Source: W425 sp964503235
Lineage (GTDB): Bacteria; Chloroflexota; Dehalococcoidia; Dehalococcoidales; RBG-16-60-22
DNA length: 36,348 nt
Direction: 5' to 3'
Assembly (NCBI GenBank): GCA_964503235.1
Contig: CAZCZJ010000014.1
Span: 1-36,348 of the forward strand
The notes under the pieces were generated by a model that saw nothing but the letters and a program-made list of their open reading frames with translations, did no database searches and was not told the origin of the DNA. Shown piece after piece: positions 8,632-16,446 of the stretch. Positions within the stretch are counted from its first letter, which is position 1; each line of letters starts with the position of its first letter. The position numbers and the translations under genes are program-made.

Positions 8632-9492
8632 ATGATTGGGACAAAACCGTACGACTTTATGGTGAAATATACGCCCCAGCGCGACTGGATAGAGGGGCAC
8701 GGTATTTTAATAGCTTTTGCCCTTTTCTTCGGGGGTATTGCCGGAGGGCTTTATCTGGTTTCTTTATACTTCGATAGCCTGCTGGGTATGTTTATCGCCT
8801 GGATACTGGCTATGGTAACCGGTCTAACGGATATGGCTCATCTGAGCAAGCCTACCAGGTTCTGGAGGATGATGCTCAAGCCCAGGACGTCCTGGATATC
8901 ACGCGGCTTTATCTTTATCTGGCTGTTTCTCGGTGTTGCCGCCATCCAGCTGGCTATTACCTACTGGACAGACGGGACAGCGATTGAGACCGTATTCAAA
9001 GTGCTGGGCGGTATCATGGCGTTTGGCGTGGCTATATACAGCGGCTTTGTCGTGGGCTACGTCGGCGCTATCAAGCTCTGGAACTCGGCAATCGTGCCCA
9101 TACTCTTTGTTGTTGCCGGGGTTGCTGGTGGACTGGCTTTATTGATGGTTATCAGCGTGGGCGAGAGCTTTTTAAGCGCGGATGTGGCTATCGCCTTACG
9201 GGCGGTGCTGATAGGTTACGCCGTATGTCTGGCCATTTATCTCTGGGTGGCCACCTACGAAAGTACGGTTGCCCGCGACTCTGCAATGAGAATACTCAAG
9301 GGTAATATAGCTCCGGTTTTCTGGCTGCTGGTAGTATTACTCGGCATCATTGTTCCCATCATCATGCTCTTTACCGCCGATTCTACCGCTGTCTTCATAA
9401 TCTCGGGGATTTTAATCATTATTGGCGGTGTTGCGCTTAGGTACTCCATCCTGAAAGCGGGGGTATACAGTCCCTTGGTCCCGACAGATTAA
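8632..9492 (+). CDS. NrfD/PsrC-type integral membrane subunit
   Basis: 286 residues, mostly hydrophobic, with about eight membrane helices. The loop H-L-S-K-P-T-R-F-W-R-M-M-L-K-P-R after the second helix is the conserved NrfD signature, and the S-W-I-S-R-G sequence follows it. NrfD proteins exchange electrons between quinones and an FeS partner and can be proton-translocating in some complexes. Start chosen from a strong AGGAGG upstream. It ends the operon that began at 2237; a stem-loop follows its stop. With two soluble partners lacking Tat signals, the complex should face the cytoplasm. Confidence 0.9.
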   Translation: MIGTKPYDFMVKYTPQRDWIEGHGILIAFALFFGGIAGGLYLVSLYFDSLLGMFIAWILAMVTGLTDMAHLSKPTRFWRMMLKPRTSWISRGFIFIWLFLGVAAIQLAITYWTDGTAIETVFKVLGGIMAFGVAIYSGFVVGYVGAIKLWNSAIVPILFVVAGVAGGLALLMVISVGESFLSADVAIALRAVLIGYAVCLAIYLWVATYESTVARDSAMRILKGNIAPVFWLLVVLLGIIVPIIMLFTADSTAVFIISGILIIIGGVALRYSILKAGVYSPLVPTD

Positions 9493-9517
9493 CTCATAAA
9501 TAAAAGACAAGATATAT

Positions 9518-9562
9518 CGAGAGCCATCGCGGCGGAAGTTTTCGCCCGGTGGTTCTCGATTT
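9518..9562 (+). terminator. Stem-loop behind the NrfD gene
   Basis: CGAGAGCCA (9518-9526) pairs with TGGTTCTCG (9550-9558, one G-U), and GGCG/CGCC extends the stem inside; ATTTT follows. A weak factor-independent terminator is plausible, placed 25 nt after the operon's last stop. Confidence 0.45.
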
Positions 9563-9584
9563 TGGTAATCGCTTAGCCCTTCCC

Positions 9585-10064
9585 CACCCCTCGTTGTTAT
9601 CTTTTCCCACCCTGCCGCCCTCGTACCATCCTCGGCCTGTCCGTTAAAAAACCCCTCCACCATTGTCCCCCTTTCGTAAAGGGGAAGCTTTGCCTCAAAA
9701 GTACCTTTTTGTGTCACCCTGAGCCCGCCGGAGGCGGGCGTGAGGGTCTCGGAGGGGTGGATGTTAATATCAACTTTATTGCCCTACCCCTGATATTATC
9801 TTTTCCCACACACCCGCCTGATAAAGAAAAGAGGGGCTCCGCCCCTCTTGAACACCCCAAAAATTTTTCTCCCACTTTCATAAAGGGGGATTTGTTAACA
9901 CCGCCATCGTATCATCGACAGCTTGTCCCGCAGTATGTCCCCTTCCCCCAAAGGTGGGAGTGCGCAGCGAGAGGGCGCCAGCCCCTCTCAAAAATAACTC
10001 CCCCTCTCCAAACCAATTATTTCAGGGCTGGTCGGATGCTGCTGATTGGAGAGGGGGATAAAGG
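9585..10064. repeat. Intergenic palindromic repeat cluster A
   Basis: The 648-nt gap between NrfD and DUF72 holds no gene that I can support. It contains several hairpins: CCCCTTT/AAAGGGG (9668-9684); GCCCGCC/GGCGGGC (9723-9739) inside outer arms ACCCT/AGGGT; AAGAGGGG/CCCCTCTT (9829-9849); and 12-bp arms at 10000-10011 and 10046-10057 (CCCCCTCTCCAA). Degenerate direct repeats about 200 bp apart (around 9585 and 9785, sharing TTATCTTTTCCCAC) suggest duplication of a unit. Related sequence occurs in clusters near 16.1, 22.5 and 35.2 kb. Confidence 0.75.
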
Positions 10065-10082
10065 GGGTGAGGTGAAAAGGTC

Positions 10083-10113
10083 TTGGTATTCGCTTTATCT
10101 CTTGAGGTATAAT
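10083..10113 (+). promoter_or_regulatory. Possible promoter of the DUF72 gene
   Basis: A perfect TATAAT (10108-10113) stands 28 nt before the ATG. The best -35, TTGGTA at 10083-10088, has a long 19-nt spacer. The position fits; the strength is uncertain. Confidence 0.35.
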
Positions 10114-10140
10114 TATGGCAAAGTATGGGGGAGGGGAATA

Positions 10141-11022
10141 ATGCCATCTGAGGCGAAAATATACATCGGCACATCGGGGTGGTCCTACCCCAAAGGCGAG
10201 GGTACCTGGAAGGGCTTTTTTTATCCTCCCGCGAAGATAAACGAGCTGGAATACTACAGCCAGTATTTCAATACGGTGGAAATCAATAGTTCGTTCTATC
10301 GGCCGCCCAACCCAGGCTACGTGTACAACTGGGCGCGCCGCGTGCCGAAAGGATTCCTCTTCGCCATGAAGCTCTGGCAGAAATTCACCCATCCCAAGAT
10401 GTACCAGGATACCACCGGCGAGGAAGCTATAATATCTCAGGCCGATGTGGATACGTTTAAGAGAAGTATCGAGCCGCTGGCAAAAACCGGGAAGCTGGGC
10501 GCTTTGCTGGCGCAGTTTCCTCCCAGCTTTAAAAACGACGACTACGGACGGCAGATTCTCGGGGCGGTGGCGAAAACCTTCGGGGAGTATCCGCTGGCGG
10601 TGGAGCTGAGACACCGCGGCTGGAGCGATGACGAGACTACCGCCACGCTGCTGAAGGAAAACAACGTTGCCTGGGTACAGATTGACGAGCCGAAATTCAG
10701 TACGTCGGTGGCGCAAGAGGTTCCCGTAACCGGTAGAATGGCTTATTTCCGCTTCCACGGTAGAAACGCTAAAGACTGGTGGTCGGGTGACAGCGAGAGT
10801 CGCTACCGGTACCTCTATTCACCGGAAGAAATTACTCAACTTACCGACCGTATAACGACGGCGGCGGAGCAGGTTCGCATGCTGTTCGCCTATTTCAACA
10901 ATCACTGGCAGGCTTACGCTCCCCGCAATGCCAACGACCTCAAAAAGTCGCTGCAATTACCCTTTCAGGAAATCCAGATGCACCTGGACTCATTGGAAGA
11001 TGAAAGTAAAGTCGACAAGTAA
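10141..11022 (+). CDS. DUF72 (YecE-like) family protein
   Basis: 293 residues. The start at 10141 follows GGAGGGG closely, and the protein then opens with I-Y-I-G-T-S-G-W-S-Y, the invariant start of DUF72 proteins. A longer in-frame extension upstream would translate repeat DNA and is rejected. Further family motifs are Y-F-N-T-V-E-I-N-S-S-F-Y-R near residue 45, L-A-V-E-L-R-H-R-G-W, and the C-terminal Y-F-N-N-H-W-Q-A-Y-A-P-R-N-A. The fold is a TIM barrel; the biochemical role is unknown. recN follows 16 nt later, so the two are probably one transcript. Confidence 0.88.
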   Translation: MPSEAKIYIGTSGWSYPKGEGTWKGFFYPPAKINELEYYSQYFNTVEINSSFYRPPNPGYVYNWARRVPKGFLFAMKLWQKFTHPKMYQDTTGEEAIISQADVDTFKRSIEPLAKTGKLGALLAQFPPSFKNDDYGRQILGAVAKTFGEYPLAVELRHRGWSDDETTATLLKENNVAWVQIDEPKFSTSVAQEVPVTGRMAYFRFHGRNAKDWWSGDSESRYRYLYSPEEITQLTDRITTAAEQVRMLFAYFNNHWQAYAPRNANDLKKSLQLPFQEIQMHLDSLEDESKVDK

Positions 11023-11038
11023 GGGAAGAGACAACAAT

Positions 11039-12811
11039 ATGCTGGTTGAGCTGACGGTAAGAAATTACGGGATAATCGAGGAAGTGGGCTGGAGTCCCGC
11101 ACCGGGATTCAACGTAATCACCGGGGAGACCGGTGCCGGTAAATCGCTGGTAGTGGATGCGGTCGAAGCCCTTTTAACCGGCCAGGTGAGTGAAACGGAT
11201 ATTCGCCACGGCGCGGATACCGCCCGGATTGAAGGTATTTTTCAAATAGCTGATAGCCGATCGTCGGGCATAACCGGAGATTTGCTATCGGAAAAGGGAC
11301 TGCAAAGCGACGATGATATGTTGCTCGTTTCCTGTGATTTTCGTAGGCAGGGACGTGCCACTCCTCGGGTGAACCGTCAGGCCGTATCGAGAGCCTTGCT
11401 CAGGGACATTACCGCTTCACTGCTGGACATCCACGGTCAGAGCCAGCACCTTTCACTCCTGAATAAAGAGCGTCATCTGGACTACCTGGATGCCTACGCC
11501 CATACCCGCGAACTGCGAGAAGATTTTACTAAGCAGGTCCGTGAATTAAATGATATAGAGCGGGAAATTCAAAGGCTCTCCATCAACGAGCAAGACATAT
11601 CACGGCAAAAGGATTTACTAAATTTCCAGGTTGATGAGATAAATAGGGCCGAGTTACAGACCGGTGAAGAAGAAAGCTTGGAAAGGGAGCAGGCTCTCCT
11701 AACCTCCGCAGAAAAATTAAAGACAGCTGCTTACGAAGTCTATAGAGTAATCTACGGTGATGAAAACGCCCTGACATCATCTTCGGCGGTGGATAAACTC
11801 AATGATGCGCTGCCGGTAATGCGGCAGATAGCGGAAACCGATACTTCGATGAAATCACGTCTCGATTATCTGGAGGAGATGGTGCACGGACTGGAAGAGA
11901 TGGCGCGTGAGGTCCACTCGTACGGAGAAAATCTAAACCATGATCCGGAGCGTCTGGAGGAAGTCCAGAACAGACTGGAACTCATTAAGGGTTTTAAAAG
12001 GAAATACGGCGATACTATCGAAAAGATGCTGGATTACTTGAAAAAGGCGGAGATTGAGCTGGAAAGCCTTTCCTTTTCCGACGCAAGACACCGTGAGCTT
12101 GAGGAGAAAAGGGTACAATTACGAGCCGAGATGGGTAAGGTTGCCGGCAATCTCTCGGAGAAGCGGGTTCGGGCTGCCGGAGAACTGGCCGACGCGGTAA
12201 AGAAGGAGTGTCGTGAACTGAACATGGCTCAGGTAGACTTTCAGGTATCGGTGCGATGTGAAGTCGCCCCCGAAGGAATACCTTTGCCCGACGGCGAATT
12301 TTATAAGTACAATGGGGATGGGGTGGATGTGGTGGAATTTTTGGCCTCGACCAATCCCGGTGAGCCGCTGAAATCGCTGGATAAAATAGCCTCCACCGGT
12401 GAGATATCGCGGTTCATGCTGGCCATGAAAAGCGCCCTCGCCGAAGCCGACAATATCCCCGTGCTAATTTTTGACGAAATTGATATCGGGGTGGGTGGTA
12501 GAAGCGGCGAGGTTATCGGCATGAAGCTGTGGAAACTATCCCGGAATCATCAGGTTATCTGCGTAACTCACCTGCCGCAGATAGCGGCTTTTGCCGATGC
12601 TCAATTCAACGTCAGCAAGGAGAGCTCGGGAGAGCGTACGGTCAGCACGATTAAAGCACTGGACGGGGAGTCGCGCTTGCAGGAACTGGCGGTAATGATA
12701 GGCGGGCCTCAATATACTCCCAGTGCGCTTAATGCCGCCCGGGAGTTGATGGGAAAAGCCGGGAAATGGAAAAATAATACGTCGCGTCAGGGTACACTAA
12801 TGGCGGATTGA
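11039..12811 (+). CDS. recN: DNA repair protein RecN
   Basis: 590 residues, close to the usual 550-570. Walker A is G-E-T-G-A-G-K-S at residues 29-36. A long coiled-coil middle section follows, then the ABC signature region S-T-G-E-I-S-R-F-M-L-A and the Walker B V-L-I-F-D-E-I-D-I-G-V-G-G-R, which is diagnostic for RecN. RecN is an SMC-like ATPase acting at double-strand breaks. The ATG at 11039 was chosen because the protein then starts M-L-V-E-L-T-V-R-N-Y-G-I as in homologues; the in-frame codons before it overlap DUF72. Next gene after 11 nt. Confidence 0.95.
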   Translation: MLVELTVRNYGIIEEVGWSPAPGFNVITGETGAGKSLVVDAVEALLTGQVSETDIRHGADTARIEGIFQIADSRSSGITGDLLSEKGLQSDDDMLLVSCDFRRQGRATPRVNRQAVSRALLRDITASLLDIHGQSQHLSLLNKERHLDYLDAYAHTRELREDFTKQVRELNDIEREIQRLSINEQDISRQKDLLNFQVDEINRAELQTGEEESLEREQALLTSAEKLKTAAYEVYRVIYGDENALTSSSAVDKLNDALPVMRQIAETDTSMKSRLDYLEEMVHGLEEMAREVHSYGENLNHDPERLEEVQNRLELIKGFKRKYGDTIEKMLDYLKKAEIELESLSFSDARHRELEEKRVQLRAEMGKVAGNLSEKRVRAAGELADAVKKECRELNMAQVDFQVSVRCEVAPEGIPLPDGEFYKYNGDGVDVVEFLASTNPGEPLKSLDKIASTGEISRFMLAMKSALAEADNIPVLIFDEIDIGVGGRSGEVIGMKLWKLSRNHQVICVTHLPQIAAFADAQFNVSKESSGERTVSTIKALDGESRLQELAVMIGGPQYTPSALNAARELMGKAGKWKNNTSRQGTLMAD

Positions 12812-12822
12812 GGTGAAAGACA

Positions 12823-13095
12823 ATGGCGGATAAAAAACCGATAGAGACCAATGAGCAGCGTAGGAGACGGCTTTTCAAAGCGCTTCTGGAAAACATCGAC
12901 CGGCAACTGGATATAGACCAGAAGCTAAAGGAAAATATGGAAATACTGTTCAATTATACTTCAAAAAGTACAATAAGCGACACCATGCAGGAAAAAGTTA
13001 TTGCTATTCGAGAATTGTATATAGAGACAGAGTCTTTGCAGGGTGAAGGTCGGGCTATTTTTCACCGGCTGTTCGGGACCGAGTTCGAAGATTAG
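12823..13095 (+). CDS. Small hypothetical protein downstream of recN
   Basis: 90 residues, charged and probably helical, without signal peptide or cysteines. GAGGTG lies 8 nt before the ATG, and the gene sits 11 nt behind recN, so it is probably part of the same transcript. The N-terminus is rich in Arg/Lys (N-E-Q-R-R-R-R-L). I do not recognise a family. Confidence 0.65.
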   Translation: MADKKPIETNEQRRRRLFKALLENIDRQLDIDQKLKENMEILFNYTSKSTISDTMQEKVIAIRELYIETESLQGEGRAIFHRLFGTEFED

Positions 13096-13161
13096 ACACG
13101 AGAGAAATACGCCTGCTAATCAACGAAATATCATCATCGCTAATCAGACTGGAGGTAAATC

Positions 13162-13365
13162 ATGGAAAATTCGGGAAAAAGCGCTTTACTCGATTTATGG
13201 CCGGCAATCCAGGATGACTTTAAGAAATTCATGTCGGACAGACCGGGCTGGCTCATCGGCGTACTGGAACAGGCACGCCATAAAAAGGGGAACAGGGGAT
13301 GGAATGACGTTGAAAAGGTTATTAATATTCTGCAGTTTTTAAGAGATACCGAAGTAGAGTACTAG
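13162..13365 (+). CDS. Small hypothetical protein
   Basis: 67 residues with several tryptophans (D-L-W-P, P-G-W-L, R-G-W-N-D-V). GGAGG is placed 7 nt before the ATG. It is the last plus-strand gene of the recN group and converges on the LOG-type gene with only 20 nt between their stops. No family recognised; no membrane segment. Confidence 0.6.
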   Translation: MENSGKSALLDLWPAIQDDFKKFMSDRPGWLIGVLEQARHKKGNRGWNDVEKVINILQFLRDTEVEY

Positions 13366-13385
13366 TAACAGAACTCTACCCGAAA

Positions 13386-14072
13386 TTAATATCTGGTCAA
13401 TGCTTTCTTGCCCGAAATTTCGTGGCTGGTATACCATTTTTGTACAGCGTTGACGACCTCTTCGGGCGAATCAAAGACCCGAAGCAGGTCGAAGTCCTCC
13501 TCGGTAATATTGCCGTGGGCTAACACGACATTTCTCAACCAGTCGAGAAAGCCACCCCAGTACGTACCGGAGTAAAGTATCACCGGGAAGGGTTTTATCT
13601 TCTCGGTTTGTGTCAGCGTCAGGACCTCGGTTAACTCGTCCAGTGTTCCCAGGCCACCCGGTATAATAACGAAGGCGGTGGCGTACTTAACCAGCATTAC
13701 CTTGCGGACAAAGAAATGATGGAAGGTAATCGACCGGTTGGCATATTCATTGCAGACCTGCTCCTGGGGCAGCTTGATATTAAGTCCGACCGACTTGACA
13801 CCCGCTTCGTGGGCACCCTTGTTGGCGGCTTCCATGACTCCGGGACCGCCACCGGTCATGACATTAAAACCGGCTTTACCCAGCAGGAACGCTATTTTTT
13901 CAGTCTGGGAATAAAGTTCGCTGCCGGGTTTAAGGCGGGCTGAGCCGTATATTGTTACGGCCGGCACGATATCCGCCAGGCTGTCAAAGCCTTCCACCAG
14001 TTCCCCGATTATCCGGAACATACGCCAGGAATCCTCTTTTTCCATCTGGTTTATTTCATAATCGTTACGCAT
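13386..14072 (-). CDS. LOG-family (TIGR00730-type) protein, possible cytokinin-riboside phosphoribohydrolase
   Basis: 228 residues from the ATG at 14072. The two family motifs are G-G-G-P-G at residues 74-78 (followed by V-M-E-A-A-N-K-G-A) and P-G-G-L-G-T-L-D-E at 138-146. These build the nucleotide site of the Rossmann-like LOG fold, once mislabelled lysine decarboxylase. Known members cleave nucleoside monophosphates to base and ribose 5-phosphate. An in-frame ATG at 14129 would give 19 more residues but lies upstream of the promoter, whereas 14072 has GAGGTG at 5 nt. The role in bacteria is unclear. Confidence 0.85.
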   Translation of the reverse strand: MRNDYEINQMEKEDSWRMFRIIGELVEGFDSLADIVPAVTIYGSARLKPGSELYSQTEKIAFLLGKAGFNVMTGGGPGVMEAANKGAHEAGVKSVGLNIKLPQEQVCNEYANRSITFHHFFVRKVMLVKYATAFVIIPGGLGTLDELTEVLTLTQTEKIKPFPVILYSGTYWGGFLDWLRNVVLAHGNITEEDFDLLRVFDSPEEVVNAVQKWYTSHEISGKKALTRY

Positions 14073-14093
14073 TTTTCCACCTCTTATCCATGA

Positions 14094-14122
14094 ATAATAA
14101 TTTATCCAAATCGTTTGGTCAA
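14094..14122 (-). promoter_or_regulatory. Promoter of the LOG-family gene
   Basis: TTGACC (14122-14117) and TATTAT (14099-14094) with a 17-nt spacer on the minus strand. The predicted transcript starts near 14087, about 15 nt before the ATG at 14072, which excludes the longer start at 14129. Confidence 0.6.
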
Positions 14123-14210
14123 TAACCACTCCTAGTATATAACGGGGATGTTCAAGAGGGCGTCGGGGAGAGTATCTGAAATCAATCGGGATAAACCCTT
14201 AATAAAAGTA

Positions 14211-14239
14211 TTGCTTTGTGGTTATGGATATTTTATAAT
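14211..14239 (+). promoter_or_regulatory. Promoter upstream of the truncated acetyltransferase
   Basis: TTGCTT (14211-14216), 17-nt spacer, perfect TATAAT (14234-14239). It lies about 40-60 nt upstream of the two possible ATG starts, so the gene remnant may still be transcribed. Confidence 0.55.
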
Positions 14240-14279
14240 GCACTCTGTTCCCCCGCGTATCCGCTGAATACATTGCGTT

Positions 14280-14609
14280 ATGGCTGGTATTGTAGATAAC
14301 ATGAATAATACAATAAAGTTTCCACAGCTGGAGACAGACAGACTGGTTCTAAGAGAGCTGACACATGATGATATCGATGTCGTGTTAAAGCATTTTGCTA
14401 ATGAAGAGATAGCCCGGTACCAGGATGCTCACCCGACTAAAAACATCGAAGAAGCCAAAGAGATAATAGACTGGGGAAAGAATCTTGTGAAAAATAAACT
14501 GGGCGTGCTGTGGGGGATATTTCGTCGGGAAGACGATTCCTTCCTGGGACATGGTGCTTTATTCACTACTGAAGCAGGAATGGGAAACTGCAGCCGAATA
14601 GCTATATAA
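14280..14609 (+). pseudogene. Truncated GNAT acetyltransferase (RimJ/RimL type)
   Basis: 109 residues or, from the ATG at 14301, 102. The start L-E-T-D-R-L-V-L-R-E-L-T-H-D-D is the classic opening of RimJ/RimL-like N-acetyltransferases, and W-G-I-F-R-R-E-D-D-S-F-L-G-H matches the following strands. The acetyl-CoA-binding half, with its R/Q-x-x-G-x-G/A motif, is missing: the frame ends in about ten unrelated residues just before the convergent metallo-hydrolase gene. Members are usually about 170-190 residues. No continuation was found in the other frames, so the 3' half seems deleted. Probably non-functional as an enzyme. Confidence 0.6.
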
Positions 14610-14619
14610 TCATCAGTCT

Positions 14620-16026
14620 TTATTCTAATTTAATCCGGCTGTTATAGGTCGGAACAGAGGACTGGAAGCCGGTCTTCTCCGTGATGAACTCGTGAAATTT
14701 CTCGGCGGCTTCAACCTCGCCGTGAGTGATGAAGATTTGCTTGGGGTGTACCTCGAGTCGCGAAAGCCATCTTAAAAGCTCGTTTCTATCGGCGTGCGCC
14801 GAAAATCCCTGTATCTGCTCTATTCTGGCGCGAATGGTTCGTATCTGCCCGAAAATTCTCACACTCTTGGCGCCGCTGACGATATGCCTGCCCAGGGTGC
14901 CTTCCGCCTGGTAACCAACAAAAAGAATAGTGCTTTCGGGTCGCGAAATGTTGTTTACCAGGTGGTGTTTAATCCTGCCGCCCGTACACATGCCGGAACC
15001 GGCGATAATCATAGCCGGTTCGGTGAGATAATTCAGCTTCTTGGATTCGTCGGCGGTTTCCACCATGGTCAGGCCGGGGAAATCGAAAGGCGAACGGTCT
15101 TCCCGCAGCAGCCTTTTCATCTCACGGTCGTAGAGCTCGGTATAGCGTTTGAATACCTCGGTGATTCTAATTGCCATGGGGCTATCGAGATATACCTTGA
15201 TATCAGGAATGCGGTCTTTTATTTGCAGGATGTTCAGGTAATATAAAACCTCCTGGGCGCGCTGCAGGGCAAAGCTGGGAACAACGATATTACCCCCGGC
15301 ATTGCAGGTAGAATTGATTATATCCGCCAGATTATCGCCGATTTCCAGCGGGTCTGTATGTTCCCTGTCTCCGTACGTGGATTCCATCACGATATAGTCC
15401 GTGAAACGGAATACTCTGGGGTCTTTGAGCATCGGCCGGTCCCACCTCCCCAGGTCTCCTGAAAAAACGATACTCCTTTTCTCCTCTCCCTGCTTTATCT
15501 TTATTCTTATCATGGAGGAGCCAAGCACGTGGCCCGCGTCATAAAAAGTAGCTTCTATGCCCTCGCCGATGACTACCGGTTGGTCATAGTCCGTCGTTTC
15601 GAAAAACGGCATCGTTGCCTCGGCATCATCGATGGTATACAGTGGGATTTCCGGGAAAGGGCCTTGCCTGCCTTCTTTAAGGTGCCGTTTCTTCTTGTAA
15701 GCGGCATCCTCTTCCTGCAATTTGGCGGCATCGAGGAGGATAATCCGGGTGATATCGGCGGTGGCCGGCGTGCAGATAATTCTGCCCCTAAAACCTTCCT
15801 TAACCAGCTTGGGCAGCAGCCCGCAGTGGTCCAGGTGGGCGTGGGTCAGCAGTACGGCATCCAGTTCTCCGGGCGGGACCTGAAACGGGTCCCAGTTACG
15901 ATGTCGGAAATCCCTTTCCTGGTAAAGACCGCAGTCGACTAATAATTTTATATTATTCGCCTCCACAAGGTAGCGGGAACCGGTTACGTTGCGCGTGGCG
16001 CCGAGGAAACTGAGGTTTATATCCAC
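14620..16026 (-). CDS. Metallo-beta-lactamase fold / beta-CASP RNA-processing exonuclease-like protein
   Basis: 468 residues starting with GTG, with AAGGGGGT at a good distance. The zinc motif T-H-A-H-L-D-H lies at residues 61-67. The D-A-G-H-V-L-G-S-S histidine, the F-S-G-D-L-G motif and the E-S-T-Y-G-D segment follow. The beta-CASP insert and the RMMBL-like end (G-F-S-A-H-A-D, I-T-H-G-E) complete the YsH1/CPSF73-type architecture. Such proteins cleave or trim RNA using two zinc ions in the cytoplasm. The substrate in bacteria of this type is usually unknown. It converges with the acetyltransferase remnant. Confidence 0.9.
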   Translation of the reverse strand: MDINLSFLGATRNVTGSRYLVEANNIKLLVDCGLYQERDFRHRNWDPFQVPPGELDAVLLTHAHLDHCGLLPKLVKEGFRGRIICTPATADITRIILLDAAKLQEEDAAYKKKRHLKEGRQGPFPEIPLYTIDDAEATMPFFETTDYDQPVVIGEGIEATFYDAGHVLGSSMIRIKIKQGEEKRSIVFSGDLGRWDRPMLKDPRVFRFTDYIVMESTYGDREHTDPLEIGDNLADIINSTCNAGGNIVVPSFALQRAQEVLYYLNILQIKDRIPDIKVYLDSPMAIRITEVFKRYTELYDREMKRLLREDRSPFDFPGLTMVETADESKKLNYLTEPAMIIAGSGMCTGGRIKHHLVNNISRPESTILFVGYQAEGTLGRHIVSGAKSVRIFGQIRTIRARIEQIQGFSAHADRNELLRWLSRLEVHPKQIFITHGEVEAAEKFHEFITEKTGFQSSVPTYNSRIKLE

Positions 16027-16114
16027 TCTATACCCCCTTACTGTCTAACATGATAGCATTAGAGGCTGCGGTAAGCCAATAGCTACCTGTATTACTTTAA
16101 GGTTTTGTGATATT

Positions 16115-16345
16115 TATCACACCCGCCCGCCCGCTAAAGAAAAGAGGGGTTTCACCCCTCTTAAACACCCTCGGATATTAATAAGAGCAAGAAATAAAGA
16201 AGGTTGTACTATTCTTAAAAGACCCCTGATTTTTATGAGGGGAAGAGCTTGAGAGGGGGCAAAGCCCCCTCTCATTAATTCCCCTCTCCAGCCCTCATTA
16301 TTTACGCTTTCTCACCAGCACTTCCGGCTGGAGAGGGGTCAGGGG
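16115..16345. repeat. Intergenic palindromic repeat cluster B
   Basis: The gap 16027-16446 holds no gene apart from the ArsR promoter at its right end. Three hairpins occur: AAGAGGGGT/ACCCCTCTT (16142-16162); GAGAGGGGGC/GCCCCCTCTC (16251-16273); and 13-bp arms CCCCTCTCCAGCC (16281-16293) with GGCTGGAGAGGGG (16326-16338). The stretch from about 16119 closely repeats 9810-9857 of cluster A (CCCGCC, then TAAAGAAAAGAGGGG). Confidence 0.75.
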
Positions 16346-16394
16346 TGAGGCAAGCACCTGACAACAAAATGAAACAGACCTCTTATTATTATTG

Positions 16395-16423
16395 TTGAAT
16401 ATATACATATATACGTATATAAT
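16395..16423 (+). promoter_or_regulatory. Promoter of the ArsR-type gene
   Basis: TTGAAT (16395-16400), 17-nt spacer, perfect TATAAT (16418-16423). The expected transcript start is near 16430. Confidence 0.65.
16408..16421. promoter_or_regulatory. Palindromic operator overlapping the ArsR promoter
   Basis: TATATACGTATATA is a perfect 14-bp inverted repeat placed in the spacer and first bases of the -10 box. ArsR proteins commonly bind AT-rich dyads in their own promoters, so autorepression is the likely design. Identity of the binder is inferred. Confidence 0.5.
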
Positions 16424-16446
16424 AATATATGAGGGTAAATATATCT

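Noticed and set aside
9709..10140. 144-residue N-terminal extension of the DUF72 protein
   Set aside because: It translates palindromic repeat DNA; homologues begin at 10141, where a ribosome site is present.
14073..14129. Longer start of the LOG-family protein
   Set aside because: The promoter TTGACC-17-TATTAT lies downstream of that ATG, so it would not be transcribed from it.
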